NCBI RefSeq assembly: GCF_000517265.1 | Contig: NZ_AYSJ01000002.1 | Coordinates: forward strand, 310,247 to 374,246 | Direction of reading: 5' to 3' | DNA from: Photorhabdus khanii NC19 | GTDB taxonomy: Bacteria > Pseudomonadota > Gammaproteobacteria > Enterobacterales > Enterobacteriaceae | DNA length: 64,000 nucleotides | In this document: positions 19,176 to 28,167 of the stretch, piece after piece | Position numbering within the stretch: position 1 is the first letter of the stretch | Layout of the letters: the number at the start of each line of letters is the position of its first letter | Translations under genes and position numbers: made by a program | Notes under the pieces: model-generated | The model's database searches: none | Seen by the model: the letters and a program-made list of their open reading frames with translations, nothing else | Told to the model about the DNA's origin: nothing

Positions 19176-21604
19176 TTTGGCGCTGGTTTTGGCGTGAGTG
19201 GCGCACGCCTTCTTTATTGATTGTCTGGTTATCTCTGACGCTGGCAGTGGCTTGTGTGCTGGCATTGGGAAGGATCAGTGATCGCATTGATCAAAGTGTT
19301 CATTACCAGAGCCGGGATTTTCTGGCGGGTGATTTAGTTCTGCGTGCCTCTTATCCAGTAGATGAAGGGTGGTTACAGCAGGCGAAAAACCTTGGGCTAA
19401 AGTTGAGCCGCCAGCTCTCTTTCTCCACAATGACTTATGCTGGGGACATTCCTCAACTTGCCAGTGTCAAAGCCGCGGACAGTCGTTATCCGTTATATGG
19501 TGAGCTGGTAACCCATCCTCCGGGTTTGAAAGCAGAAAAAGGCACGGTGCTGGTAGCACCTCGTTTGCTTGAACTATTGAAAATTAAAGTTGGCGATAAT
19601 CTGGATGTGGGGGATACCACGCTCAGGGTGAGTGGAGAATTAATTCAGGAGCCAGACAGTGGTTTTAATCCATTCCAGATTGCGCCACGGATTTTGATCA
19701 ATCTTGATGATGCGCAATCTACCGGCGCTATTCAGCCTGGCAGCCGTCTGACTTACCGTTATATGTTTTCTGGTGATAAAGAAGCGGTTTATCAATATCA
19801 ACAGCTAATTGATCCCCAACTTAAGGCTGATCAGCGCTGGAATACCTTGAAGCAGGATAGTGGCGCGCTGGCAAAATCTATTGATAGGGCGCAGCAATTC
19901 TTGTTGTTATCGGCTTTGCTCACATTATTACTTGCTGTCGCGGCGGTAGCCGTATCAATGACTCACTATTGCCGTAGCCGCTATGACTTGATTGCGGTGC
20001 TTAAAACACTGGGTGCGGGACGTTGGGCGTTACGTAAATGGGTGATTGGTCAATGGCTGGTGATATTGAGTGCGGCAGCACTGGTGGGGGCGCTTCTTGG
20101 ATTGATGTTTGAATATCTGCTGGTGCAGATTCTGGCGGCTATGCTACCGAAGACGTTACCACAAGCGGGATTCTGGCCGTGGATATGGGCATTAGGGGCA
20201 TTATCGGTTATCGCTTTGCTGGTGGGGATACGTCCGTACAAACAGTTAATGGCAACCCAACCATCAAGGGTACTGCGTGATGATATTATCGCGCCCATCT
20301 GGCCGTTGCGCTATTACCTACCGTTGGTGGCGCTGGTGGTGATTAGCGGGCTGAGTCTGCTGGCTGAAACTAAGCCTATGTTATGGGCGTTACTTGCCGG
20401 CATGATGATTGTTGCGGTATCACTGGCCGTGCTCGGTTGGGGGGGATTGTGGCTATTACGTCATCTGAAATTCCGCCAGCTCAGTTTTCGTCTGGCGGTT
20501 AACCGATTACTGCGGCAGCCATTGCAGACGGTAACGCAATTGGCGGCTTTCTCTTTATCATTTATGTTATTTGCTTTGTTGTTGGTAGTTAGGGGAGATT
20601 TGCTTGATCGCTGGCAACAACAACTGCCAGCGGACAGTCCAAACTATTTTCTGATTAATATGACTGGACAGCAAATTCCACAAGTGGAAAATTTGCTGGC
20701 TCAGTATCAGGTTAAACCGGCGGAATTCTATCCGGTGGTATTGGCCCGTTTGACGGAGATTAATGGTCAGTCAGCAATAACGTGGGCAGATGCCAGAGAA
20801 CCGGACAGCAACACTGTACGACGGGAATTGAACCTGACATGGAAAGAGGAATTGCCACCATTTAATGCTCTGGTAGAGGGCAATTGGCCACCCAAAGAGG
20901 ATGAAGTTTCTATTGAGAAGGGGGTTGCTGAACGTTTGGCAATCAAAATCGGCGATAAACTGACATTCAGTGGCGATACGCAGCAATTTAGCGCCACAGT
21001 AAGCAGCATCCGGCAGGTGGACTGGGAAAGTTTTCGGCCAAATTTCTTCTTTATTTTCCCAAAACGGGCATTGGAAAATCAGCAACAAACCTGGTTGACC
21101 AGTTTCCATTATCAAGGGGATGGCCGATTGCTAACCAGTCTTAATCGCCAGTTTCCAACGTTGAGCTTGCTTGATACCGGTGCGATGATTAAGCAAATTC
21201 AGGGTATTTTGCAGCAGGTAGGCAGGGCGTTGGAGGTCATGGTTGGGCTGGTTATGGTATGTGGCGCATTACTCCTGTTGGCTCAGGTTCAGGTAGGGAT
21301 GCATCAACGACAACTTGAGTTGGTGGTTTACCGTACCTTGGGTACCAGTAAGCCATTACTGCGCCGTACTCTCTGGAGTGAATTCGCTTTGCTTGGGCTA
21401 ATGGCGGGTTTTACCGCGGCATTAGGTGCTGAAGTGGCGCTTTGGTTGTTGCAAACAAAAGTGTTTGATTTTCCATGGCAACCAGAGTGGCAAATGTGGC
21501 TCTTACTGCCAATCAGCGGCAGCCTGTTACTTTCGTCGTGTGGTAGTTGGCTGGGGATAAGATTGTTACGGGGAACGGGATTACACCGGCGGGTTCAGGG
21601 GTAA
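19172..21604 (+). CDS. ybbP: YbbP, FtsX-like ABC permease
   Basis: 810 residues (E. coli 804). It has one N-terminal helix, a large periplasmic domain, a first FtsX core with three helices (about residues 245-350), further helices, a second periplasmic domain and a final FtsX core (about residues 685-800). This is the two-core architecture of LolCE-like permeases. It should act with YbbA as a mechanotransmission-type transporter; the substrate is unknown. It is the last gene of the conserved block before the 21.7-26.3 kb insertion. Confidence 0.92.
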   Translation: MIWRWFWREWRTPSLLIVWLSLTLAVACVLALGRISDRIDQSVHYQSRDFLAGDLVLRASYPVDEGWLQQAKNLGLKLSRQLSFSTMTYAGDIPQLASVKAADSRYPLYGELVTHPPGLKAEKGTVLVAPRLLELLKIKVGDNLDVGDTTLRVSGELIQEPDSGFNPFQIAPRILINLDDAQSTGAIQPGSRLTYRYMFSGDKEAVYQYQQLIDPQLKADQRWNTLKQDSGALAKSIDRAQQFLLLSALLTLLLAVAAVAVSMTHYCRSRYDLIAVLKTLGAGRWALRKWVIGQWLVILSAAALVGALLGLMFEYLLVQILAAMLPKTLPQAGFWPWIWALGALSVIALLVGIRPYKQLMATQPSRVLRDDIIAPIWPLRYYLPLVALVVISGLSLLAETKPMLWALLAGMMIVAVSLAVLGWGGLWLLRHLKFRQLSFRLAVNRLLRQPLQTVTQLAAFSLSFMLFALLLVVRGDLLDRWQQQLPADSPNYFLINMTGQQIPQVENLLAQYQVKPAEFYPVVLARLTEINGQSAITWADAREPDSNTVRRELNLTWKEELPPFNALVEGNWPPKEDEVSIEKGVAERLAIKIGDKLTFSGDTQQFSATVSSIRQVDWESFRPNFFFIFPKRALENQQQTWLTSFHYQGDGRLLTSLNRQFPTLSLLDTGAMIKQIQGILQQVGRALEVMVGLVMVCGALLLLAQVQVGMHQRQLELVVYRTLGTSKPLLRRTLWSEFALLGLMAGFTAALGAEVALWLLQTKVFDFPWQPEWQMWLLLPISGSLLLSSCGSWLGIRLLRGTGLHRRVQG

Positions 21605-21709
21605 AAAGGCGATATTTGTAACATCCGGGGAATGGGTAAGATCGCCGATACGGGTGAACCCATTCCCAGGGAGATACGCCATATTATTTGCTGATCTGTT
21701 TATCGTTGT

Positions 21710-22765
21710 TTAAGCAAATTCGGCTCTAAGTTGTGGCAGGATTTTTGCGCCGAAAGTCGTGAGACCTTCGACATAATCAGGGAAGATTAACATAACGCCA
21801 TCCAGCTCGCATTCACGCAGTAAATCTGACAATTGTCTGCGACAAGTTTCCGGGTTGCCGATAGCCGTGTGGGTCATAAAGGCATTTTGGGATCGTTCAA
21901 CCATAGCATTGCTTTTTTCACCAACATCGACGCCGAAAATATGCATCATGTTCTTAACTGCGCCGATATCCAGGCCATCTCGATAGAACTGAGCCAGAGT
22001 TTCAGCTTCTTCATCTGTTTCGGCGCAGATAATCGTACACATACAAAAGGTCTTGGTGGTTGTACCGTATTCTGCCGCAATACGTTTGGCCATTAGGCTT
22101 ATTTGCTGTGTCTCTTCTTCATCCTTACCGCCAATGAAACACACATCAGTATTACGTACACTAAAGCGCAGCCCACATTCTGATTGACCGGCACAGACCA
22201 AATAAGGACGTGGAACGGAAACAGGTTTAGGTTCAGAAACACAATTCTTCAAATTAAAGAACTCTCCTTGGTGATTAACCTGCTTCTCGCACCAAAGCCG
22301 TTTGATCAATTGGGTCCATTCTTCAGTCATTGCATAACGCTGATCGTGATCTAAATCACTATCCCATTCTCCCATTTGTTCAAATTCATCTTTGAATGAA
22401 CCGGAGACAATATTCAACCCGGCGCGTCCATGACTAATCTGATCCAATGTGGCGATCATCTTAGCTGCCACGGCAGGATTATGCAGCCCAGCATGCATGG
22501 TCGCGATAAGTTTGGCATGATGAGTCACTTCAGCGATACCAGCCATCATCGTGACGGATTCCAGCGAACAACCCCAATGTTCCGTTTCACCGCTGAAGCC
22601 ACGCCATTTGCTCATGGACATAATGAAGTCCAGGCCAATTTGATCAGCCAGAATAGCGGCTTCACGGTTTTGCTGATAAGAAGCATCTAGTGGTGGTGTA
22701 TTTTTAGAAATAATCCACCCACCTTTAGCTATGGGCAGAAATACACCGAATTCTTTTTTTGCCAT
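21710..22765 (-). CDS. RutA-like FMN-dependent monooxygenase (luciferase-like family)
   Basis: 351 residues, bacterial luciferase-like TIM barrel, closest by eye to pyrimidine monooxygenase RutA: GVFLPIAKGGWIIS at the N-terminus, SMSKWRGFSGETEHWG (Lys53), GLNIVSGSFKDEFEQMG (Asn118, Glu127) and CAGQSECGLRFS. Positions comparable to FMN/substrate residues of RutA (Lys, Asn, Glu) are kept. It needs reduced FMN from a reductase, and none is encoded here; no rutB-F genes are present, so the substrate may differ from uracil. Start 22765 has AAGGAA five bases upstream. It is probably cotranscribed with the upstream transporter gene (61-base gap). Confidence 0.75.
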   Translation of the reverse strand: MAKKEFGVFLPIAKGGWIISKNTPPLDASYQQNREAAILADQIGLDFIMSMSKWRGFSGETEHWGCSLESVTMMAGIAEVTHHAKLIATMHAGLHNPAVAAKMIATLDQISHGRAGLNIVSGSFKDEFEQMGEWDSDLDHDQRYAMTEEWTQLIKRLWCEKQVNHQGEFFNLKNCVSEPKPVSVPRPYLVCAGQSECGLRFSVRNTDVCFIGGKDEEETQQISLMAKRIAAEYGTTTKTFCMCTIICAETDEEAETLAQFYRDGLDIGAVKNMMHIFGVDVGEKSNAMVERSQNAFMTHTAIGNPETCRRQLSDLLRECELDGVMLIFPDYVEGLTTFGAKILPQLRAEFA

Positions 22766-22826
22766 TATTAATTCCTTGTTTTTATGTTGTAAGGAATACC
22801 TTTTCAGGTCCATTTTATTTTTAAAT

Positions 22827-24101
22827 TCAGTTAAGCAAGGTACTGTTATCAGAGTGTTTTTTCACTATTTGTGAAGGTGGTTGCATCGTGAATGTGATAA
22901 TCAGAATGGTAAGCACGGGTATGGCAATAATGAAGAATGCGGGTGTAAAACTACCTGAATAATCTTTAATCGCTCCTACTAAGAAAGGGGCGAAACACGC
23001 GATAGTGGAGATCAGGTTCACCACCGAGAACAATTCTAGGTAAGGCTTACGCCCAAAGTAATTGAACAGTAATAGGCTGGATGCCAGAAAGGTCATGCCA
23101 TAACCGATGCCAATACATAAAGTAAACAGGATTAAAAATGTCCATGAAGAGGCAGCACTTAGTGCGATAAGACCACAGATAATTATTGACAGACTGCCGA
23201 TAAGAAGCTTTTTGGGATCGAGCCATTCACCAACAGCTCCTCCGGCAAATCTTGAAAACGCATTGATAAAAGCCAAAATACTGAGCGAGGAAGCGGCAAC
23301 AGACTCACTGAATCCATTTTCGGTGATGTGGGCTACAGCAAAACTGTTAACGGTTATTCCGCACAGTAAGAAAGAGGTATAAGCTGCCGCAATGGCATAG
23401 AATTGCCACGTTTGCAGTGCTTGCCGGGCATTCCAGATTTCCTTGGTGCGATAGATGCTGGAAGGGGTTTGATCTTGTTGATTTTTACTGACTTGTTCCG
23501 CATGGGCATTTTCTTTTTTGCCTTCGCGCATCACTAAAATAGTCAACAGGCTGAACAGGGTCAGTAATACCCCGGAGATTGCCCAGTGCATGCGCCAGCT
23601 TCCCCAGAATACTGTTGCCAGGAAATAGATCCATGGGCCAAGCACACCACCTAATCCACCAATGGTGAAATAGATACCAAAGGCCAGAGACTGTTTTTCA
23701 AAAAGCCGGCTAATGACATAAGTTCCGGGAACGGTAGCCATAAGGCTAAAACCGATCCCCAGCAGCGTTGTGCCGGTGAAATAGGCGGTGATACTGTGGG
23801 TGTTGTAGAGAATGTAAAAACCGGTGATGAAAATTAGCGTACCGATCAGCAAAGTGGCCCGGACACTCGTATGGCGAATAAGCATCGCCGGAAGGTAACT
23901 GGACAGCCCACATGACAGGCCAAGTAAAGTGAATCCCAAACCTGCGTCAGTCCAACTCCAGTGTAATTCCTTGATCATGCTGGGTAACACAACGCCCAAT
24001 GAGGTAAATGTCGTTGCGGTGACCAAAAAATAAACCAGACCCAAAAGTATCAGCAGGAGCCACTGATAAGTACGTCCGAACCTGTCATGTTGAATGGGCA
24101 T
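22827..24101 (-). CDS. Major facilitator superfamily transporter, OFA/monocarboxylate-like
   Basis: 424 residues with twelve hydrophobic helices and a polar central loop around residues 190-225 (REGKKENAHAEQVSKNQQDQ). The N-terminal half (LGVVLPSMIKELHWSWTDAG, then GIGFSLMATVPGTYVISRLF) resembles oxalate/formate and monocarboxylate-type carriers. It is likely the inner-membrane uptake step for the substrate of the neighbouring monooxygenase, with the Tsx-like porin supplying the outer-membrane step; this is inference from context. Start 24101: GGAG lies five bases before this ATG. Confidence 0.75.
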   Translation of the reverse strand: MPIQHDRFGRTYQWLLLILLGLVYFLVTATTFTSLGVVLPSMIKELHWSWTDAGLGFTLLGLSCGLSSYLPAMLIRHTSVRATLLIGTLIFITGFYILYNTHSITAYFTGTTLLGIGFSLMATVPGTYVISRLFEKQSLAFGIYFTIGGLGGVLGPWIYFLATVFWGSWRMHWAISGVLLTLFSLLTILVMREGKKENAHAEQVSKNQQDQTPSSIYRTKEIWNARQALQTWQFYAIAAAYTSFLLCGITVNSFAVAHITENGFSESVAASSLSILAFINAFSRFAGGAVGEWLDPKKLLIGSLSIIICGLIALSAASSWTFLILFTLCIGIGYGMTFLASSLLLFNYFGRKPYLELFSVVNLISTIACFAPFLVGAIKDYSGSFTPAFFIIAIPVLTILIITFTMQPPSQIVKKHSDNSTLLN

Positions 24102-24156
24102 CTTGACTCCATAATGGATAAAGGTCATCAAAAATTTCTGATATTTTATTTCGGTA

Positions 24157-25047
24157 TCAGAAAAAACTATATCGAATAAAGATCCCGTAGCTAAATTGAT
24201 CCGTTCGATAATAAGGGGTATCTTTTATTTTGTATTTATTTTTTATTGGATTCAGGACGATGCCAGTCCATAAGTGGCCTGGTTGATTGCCTAGGAATTT
24301 TCCTAAATCATAGTGCAACTCGGGTTTGAAATCGATAGTTTTGGGTTGTCCATGTAAGCCTAATGTATAATCGAAAGTCCCGACAACCCGAAAATCACCT
24401 AAACGATTATTGAAGGGAATTCCATAATCAATATGAATTCGCTGATCGTTCCAGTTCCCTTTGGCGTTATTCTCAAAATAAAAAATTGTACGTAACCAGC
24501 TAATCCAGTCTGCTTGCCAGTCAATGCTGATACCTGGGAAGTAGTCGTAATCTATACCTTTGGTTTTAGCAACCCATTGAGCGAACAGAATATCTTTTAA
24601 CGGCCCAAAAGAAATGTCATTACCAGTCACTTTACTAAAGCTCACTCTTGGTACAAGTTTATAATAGTAGGTGCTTTTATCACCGGTATAATCGCTTTGC
24701 AGTGAATTTTGCCAAATACTATAGACGTACATATCTCCGACACTGTAGTCACCGAAAGCCTCTAAAATGGGTGAGATCGTTTTTCTGGGATCGACCCGGT
24801 TTTCAAATTGCATATAAAGGCTGGTATCAACAGATTGAAAATTAACAAAATCACTTGCCTGAGCTTGATTGATTACCGGTAGCAGTAACAATATTGCAGA
24901 TAATTCTCTCTGTTTTAATCTGGTGCTGATCCAATACCAAGCCATTGCCAGATAAGAAGCGGCACAAGAAAATGGAGAAGAGAGCCCTAAAGTGAAAAAA
25001 AACTGTGGGCAGCTTTTAGGATCGTGGGCTTTCCCGGCAAATAACAC
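24157..25047 (-). CDS. Tsx/OmpK-like nucleoside-type outer membrane channel
   Basis: The mature part (from about ASDFVNFQSVDTSLYMQFEN) is an amphipathic beta-strand protein ending in RYSFF, the aromatic C-terminus recognised by the BAM complex. It resembles the Tsx/OmpK family (about 270-290 residues). A signal peptide starts at the internal ATG at 24945 (MAWYWISTRLKQRELSAILL, cleavage near QAQA). Upstream, a GTG at 25047 has AGGGG eight bases before it, so the true start is uncertain; I give the longer frame. It leads the porin-transporter-monooxygenase group and has a CRP-like site about 245 bases upstream. Confidence 0.7.
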   Translation of the reverse strand: MLFAGKAHDPKSCPQFFFTLGLSSPFSCAASYLAMAWYWISTRLKQRELSAILLLLPVINQAQASDFVNFQSVDTSLYMQFENRVDPRKTISPILEAFGDYSVGDMYVYSIWQNSLQSDYTGDKSTYYYKLVPRVSFSKVTGNDISFGPLKDILFAQWVAKTKGIDYDYFPGISIDWQADWISWLRTIFYFENNAKGNWNDQRIHIDYGIPFNNRLGDFRVVGTFDYTLGLHGQPKTIDFKPELHYDLGKFLGNQPGHLWTGIVLNPIKNKYKIKDTPYYRTDQFSYGIFIRYSFF

Positions 25048-25181
25048 GAGGGTTCCCCTTTTTATACGTTATCGGACTAATAATGGCGATAGCATTGATC
25101 TAATGAGACGGTTTTGTCAAAGGGAGATTTGATTTTAAGTGTAGAAAGATAAGATTATTCTAACTTTAGTTATTTTTTAGT

Positions 25182-25213
25182 ATCGCTAATATATTGATTA
25201 TTTAATTAGCGAT
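25182..25213. repeat. Inverted repeat followed by a T run
   Basis: ATCGCTAAT and ATTAGCGAT form a perfect 9-bp inverted repeat around a 14-base loop, followed on the plus strand by GG and seven T. It could be an operator or a terminator. No gene immediately upstream on the plus strand explains it as a terminator. Confidence 0.45.
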
Positions 25214-25289
25214 GGTTTTTTTATTTAACTTTTTGTTCCAGAACGGAAAGAATATTGTTAATTTATTGTTGTATGAAAATATTTATGCA

Positions 25290-25309
25290 ATTGTGACTTA
25301 GATCACTGA
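25290..25309. promoter_or_regulatory. CRP-cAMP binding site
   Basis: TGTGA, six bases, TCACT in an AT-rich surround matches the CRP consensus TGTGA-N6-TCACA with one mismatch. It lies about 245 bases upstream of the tsx-like gene (minus) and 390 bases upstream of the riboflavin synthase-like gene (plus). E. coli tsx is CRP- and CytR-controlled, so control of the porin operon by carbon status is plausible. Confidence 0.6.
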
Positions 25310-25698
25310 ATTTTATGATTTTATTTATAATGAGAAATAGTTATAGAAATGACAACAATGAATTATTATTTTCTCTATCATAGTGGAATTAAGGTTAATA
25401 GTGAATTACAATTTAAATATTGTAAATTGCTATGTAAAATATTTTATAAGATATGATCTTTTATTATTTGTAAAGTATATAAATATAGTTTTTTGAATTA
25501 TCATTTTTATTGATTTTAATTATAAATCTTATTTGATATTTAATTGTTTATTTGACAGTAAAATCTCATAAATTTAACACAATAATTTGATAAAATAAGT
25601 CGTAAAAATACCATTAATAACTCTTTACCAGGAATATATTTCAAGATAATATAAAAGTTATTGTTTAATGTTTTTTTACTTAATATAATGGGGTAATT

Positions 25699-26319
25699 AT
25701 GTATACTGGAATTGTACAAGGAAAAGAGACAGTATTATCTCTTGATAAGAGAAATGGATTTAGCACATTGACTATAAGTAATATTAACCATTTCTTTGAT
25801 GATGTTGCTGTGGGGGCGAGTGTTGCTATTAATGGCACATGCTTGACTGTGACACAATTTAAAAATGATATTGTTTCTTTTGATATTTCTGATTTTACTG
25901 CTGACGTGACCACATTAAAATTTTTAGATGTGGGAGATAAAGTTAATATTGAAAGATCACATCAAATGCATAAAGAAAATGGTGGGCATAGTCTATATGG
26001 ACATATTGAGGGCGTAGCAAAAGTCGTTGATTTTATCGAAACTGGAGAAACCTATCGATTAATTATTAGTATTCCTGAAGATAATATCAAATATTTTTTC
26101 CATAAAGGTTTTATTGGTCTTCATGGTTGTAGTTTAACAATAAATGGCATAAATGAAGAAAATAAAACTATAGAATTGAATTTAATTCCGGAAACATTAA
26201 GAGCCACTAATCTTAGTGATATTAAAATTGGCGATTTACTGAATTATGAAATAGATCAAACAACGAGAACTATTGTAGATACTGTATCCAGGGCTATTAA
26301 TGCTAATAAATTAACATAA
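25699..26319 (+). CDS. Riboflavin synthase alpha-chain-like protein (second lumazine-binding paralogue)
   Basis: 206 residues with two lumazine-binding barrels, colinear with E. coli riboflavin synthase. MYTGIVQG replaces MFTGIVQG at the N-terminus. Ser41, Cys48, Thr50, His97 and His102 are kept at the same numbers, and the C-terminal EID and VDTV motifs are present. Differences are Tyr at position 100 between the two His (usually Ser) and GLHGCSLT for GIDGISLT. It may be an active synthase or a lumazine/flavin-binding protein of the LumP type; the kept residues favour activity. Base composition is much more AT-rich than in the neighbouring core genes, and the location between backbone genes suggests acquisition. 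Confidence 0.75.
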   Translation: MYTGIVQGKETVLSLDKRNGFSTLTISNINHFFDDVAVGASVAINGTCLTVTQFKNDIVSFDISDFTADVTTLKFLDVGDKVNIERSHQMHKENGGHSLYGHIEGVAKVVDFIETGETYRLIISIPEDNIKYFFHKGFIGLHGCSLTINGINEENKTIELNLIPETLRATNLSDIKIGDLLNYEIDQTTRTIVDTVSRAINANKLT

Positions 26320-26351
26320 TAATTAAAGGAATATAAAATAATTATAAAAAA

Positions 26352-26394
26352 GTGGAAGTGTGGAGCGGTAAATTATTTTACTTCCGCTTCCACA
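26352..26394 (+). terminator. Bulged hairpin downstream of the riboflavin synthase-like gene
   Basis: GTGGAAG pairs with CTTCCAC as an outer stem, and GCGGTAAA with TTTACTTCCGC as an interrupted inner stem. It lies 33 bases after the stop codon. A second small repeat (ATTAGCTG / CAGCTAAT, 26409-26429) overlaps the purK stop codon. They probably separate the two convergent genes. Confidence 0.5.
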
Positions 26395-26424
26395 TTTAAC
26401 TCCGGGCTATTAGCTGATAAACAG

Positions 26425-27492
26425 CTAATTTAATTTTTCCTGCACCCATTCCAGACCACTCTGATATTCAGGTGGCAGCATTGGGATTAGTTTTTGCAAC
26501 GTATTTTTTAATTTGTTTTTATCTGAATGAGAAAGATTAAGGTGACCGACCTTACGTGCCGGACGAACTTCTTTCTCATACCAATGCAAGTGTACTAATG
26601 GCAAACTGAGCCATTGATTATTTACCTCTGTGCCAATCAAATTGACCATGACTGATGGCGCAGTAACTTCTGGTTGAGGCATGGGTAAATCCAGAATAGC
26701 GCGGAGATGTAATTCGAACTGGCTGATGGAAGCACCGTTCTGAGTCCAGTGACCACTATTGTGAACCCGTGGCGCCAGTTCATTAATCAGTAAATGATCA
26801 TCGACGATAAAACACTCCATTGCCATTACGCCGACATATTTCAGCTCATGCATAATGGCTGACAACATGTTCTGGGCCTGCTGTTGTAAATGGCAGTTTT
26901 CCTGAGGAAAGGCAATACTGGCCCGCAGAATGCCATCTTGATGCAGATTGTGAGTCAATGGATAGAACACACAATCACCACTTTCATTGCGTGCACCTAC
27001 CAATGACACTTCACCAGAGAAAGGAATCGCTTGTTCGGCAATACATTCACCATAAATATCGGTCGGTAACGCTGTTTCATCTCCGGGGTGGATGCGCCAT
27101 TGTCCACGGCCATCGTAACCGCCGATACGGCGTTTAACGATGACGAAATGGCCGAGTTCTGCAAATAGTTGTGGCCATTGGCGGATATCAGACAGTAAGT
27201 GCCACGGAGCAGTTGCAAGCCCAAGGCTATCTATTAATTGCTTTTGTGGCAGACGATCTGCCAGGCGGGGGAAAATATCCCGATTAGCAAAAGCCTTATG
27301 GCGGGCGAGTTCTTGGGTGAGGGCGGTTTCCGGCCAGCGCTCAATTTCGGCGGTGATAACACTATTTTGGTAAGGAACAGCTTCGGGTTCTGCATCCAAG
27401 CCAACCGGATAAACCGTGATACCTAAAGGCTCACCCGCCTGACGTAACATCCGGCCGAGCTGACCGTTACCTAATACACAAACTGGCTTCAT
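26425..27492 (-). CDS. purK: PurK, N5-carboxyaminoimidazole ribonucleotide synthase
   Basis: 355 residues (E. coli 355), ATP-grasp enzyme of purine biosynthesis that converts AIR, bicarbonate and ATP to N5-CAIR. The N-terminal motif [19 protein letters not shown] and the ATP-grasp core ([17 protein letters not shown], later [16 protein letters not shown]) are intact. It overlaps purE by four bases (ATGA), so the two are translationally coupled. Confidence 0.96.
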   Translation of the reverse strand: MKPVCVLGNGQLGRMLRQAGEPLGITVYPVGLDAEPEAVPYQNSVITAEIERWPETALTQELARHKAFANRDIFPRLADRLPQKQLIDSLGLATAPWHLLSDIRQWPQLFAELGHFVIVKRRIGGYDGRGQWRIHPGDETALPTDIYGECIAEQAIPFSGEVSLVGARNESGDCVFYPLTHNLHQDGILRASIAFPQENCHLQQQAQNMLSAIMHELKYVGVMAMECFIVDDHLLINELAPRVHNSGHWTQNGASISQFELHLRAILDLPMPQPEVTAPSVMVNLIGTEVNNQWLSLPLVHLHWYEKEVRPARKVGHLNLSHSDKNKLKNTLQKLIPMLPPEYQSGLEWVQEKLN

Positions 27493-28019
27493 GCTTCCTC
27501 CCGTGGATCGGGATTATCGAGTACATCCTGAGTTTGTGTTTCACGCCAATAGGTAAGACGCTTCAGCAAATCTTTATCATGACGAGCCAGAATCTGCGTT
27601 GCTAGCAAGGCTGCGTTTGCTGCACCTGCTTTCCCAATCGCCAGAGTGCCGACGGGAATACCTTTTGGCATCTGTACGATTGAATAAAGGCTGTCTACAC
27701 CATTAAGTGCCGCACTTTGTACGGGTACGCCCAGAACCGGTACCAGCGTTTTAGCTGCCAGCATTCCGGGTAAATGGGCAGCACCACCTGCGCCAGCGAT
27801 AATGACATCAAAACCATTTTGTTCAGCTTGTTCGGCAAACCTGAATAGTTTATCTGGTGTACGGTGGGCAGAAACAATTTCAACATGAAAGGGGATATCA
27901 AGGGCAGTGAGAATATCCGCCGCGTGCTGCATAGTCGCCCAGTCGCTTTTGGACCCCATGACGATGGCAATTTTGGCGTTGTGTTGAGTTGTTCCTGCTG
28001 AATCAGGCCGGGCAATCAT
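27489..28019 (-). CDS. purE: PurE, N5-CAIR mutase
   Basis: 176 residues (E. coli 169). [15 protein letters not shown] and the [17 protein letters not shown] loop are the conserved active-site segments; HRTPDKLF carries the catalytic His region. The enzyme moves the carboxyl group of N5-CAIR to give CAIR. First gene of the purEK operon, with a PurR operator about 85-100 bases upstream. Confidence 0.96.
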   Translation of the reverse strand: MIARPDSAGTTQHNAKIAIVMGSKSDWATMQHAADILTALDIPFHVEIVSAHRTPDKLFRFAEQAEQNGFDVIIAGAGGAAHLPGMLAAKTLVPVLGVPVQSAALNGVDSLYSIVQMPKGIPVGTLAIGKAGAANAALLATQILARHDKDLLKRLTYWRETQTQDVLDNPDPREEA

Positions 28020-28102
28020 AAATCAAATGCTCCTGTGTTTTAACGTCCACCAGAACGAAAATAGCGCTTTAAGGCCGCGGATCATATCATGGTCGCAAGC
28101 TA

Positions 28103-28118
28103 AGGAAAACGATTGCGT
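28103..28118 (-). promoter_or_regulatory. PurR operator of purEK
   Basis: On the minus strand ACGCAATCGTTTTCCT matches the PurR box (ACGCAAACGTTTTCGT type) with two differences and is nearly the same as the E. coli purE operator. PurR with hypoxanthine or guanine would repress purEK here. Confidence 0.85.
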
Positions 28119-28167
28119 TGCTTTATACTTTGATTGTATTACCTGGATGTGAGTGCTCCCCCATCAA

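Larger units (their letters stand above)
25048..25698. other. Very AT-rich intergenic region between the tsx-like and riboflavin synthase-like genes
   Basis: About 650 bases without a gene, between divergent genes. It contains an inverted repeat (25182-25213) and a CRP-like site (25290-25309), annotated separately. I looked for the conserved blocks of an FMN riboswitch upstream of the riboflavin synthase-like gene and saw none. Its AT-richness is suggestive of H-NS-silenced acquired DNA (inference). Confidence 0.5.

Noticed and set aside
25048-25698. FMN riboswitch upstream of the riboflavin synthase-like gene
   Set aside because: The conserved GC-rich blocks of the RFN element are not visible in this strongly AT-rich leader.
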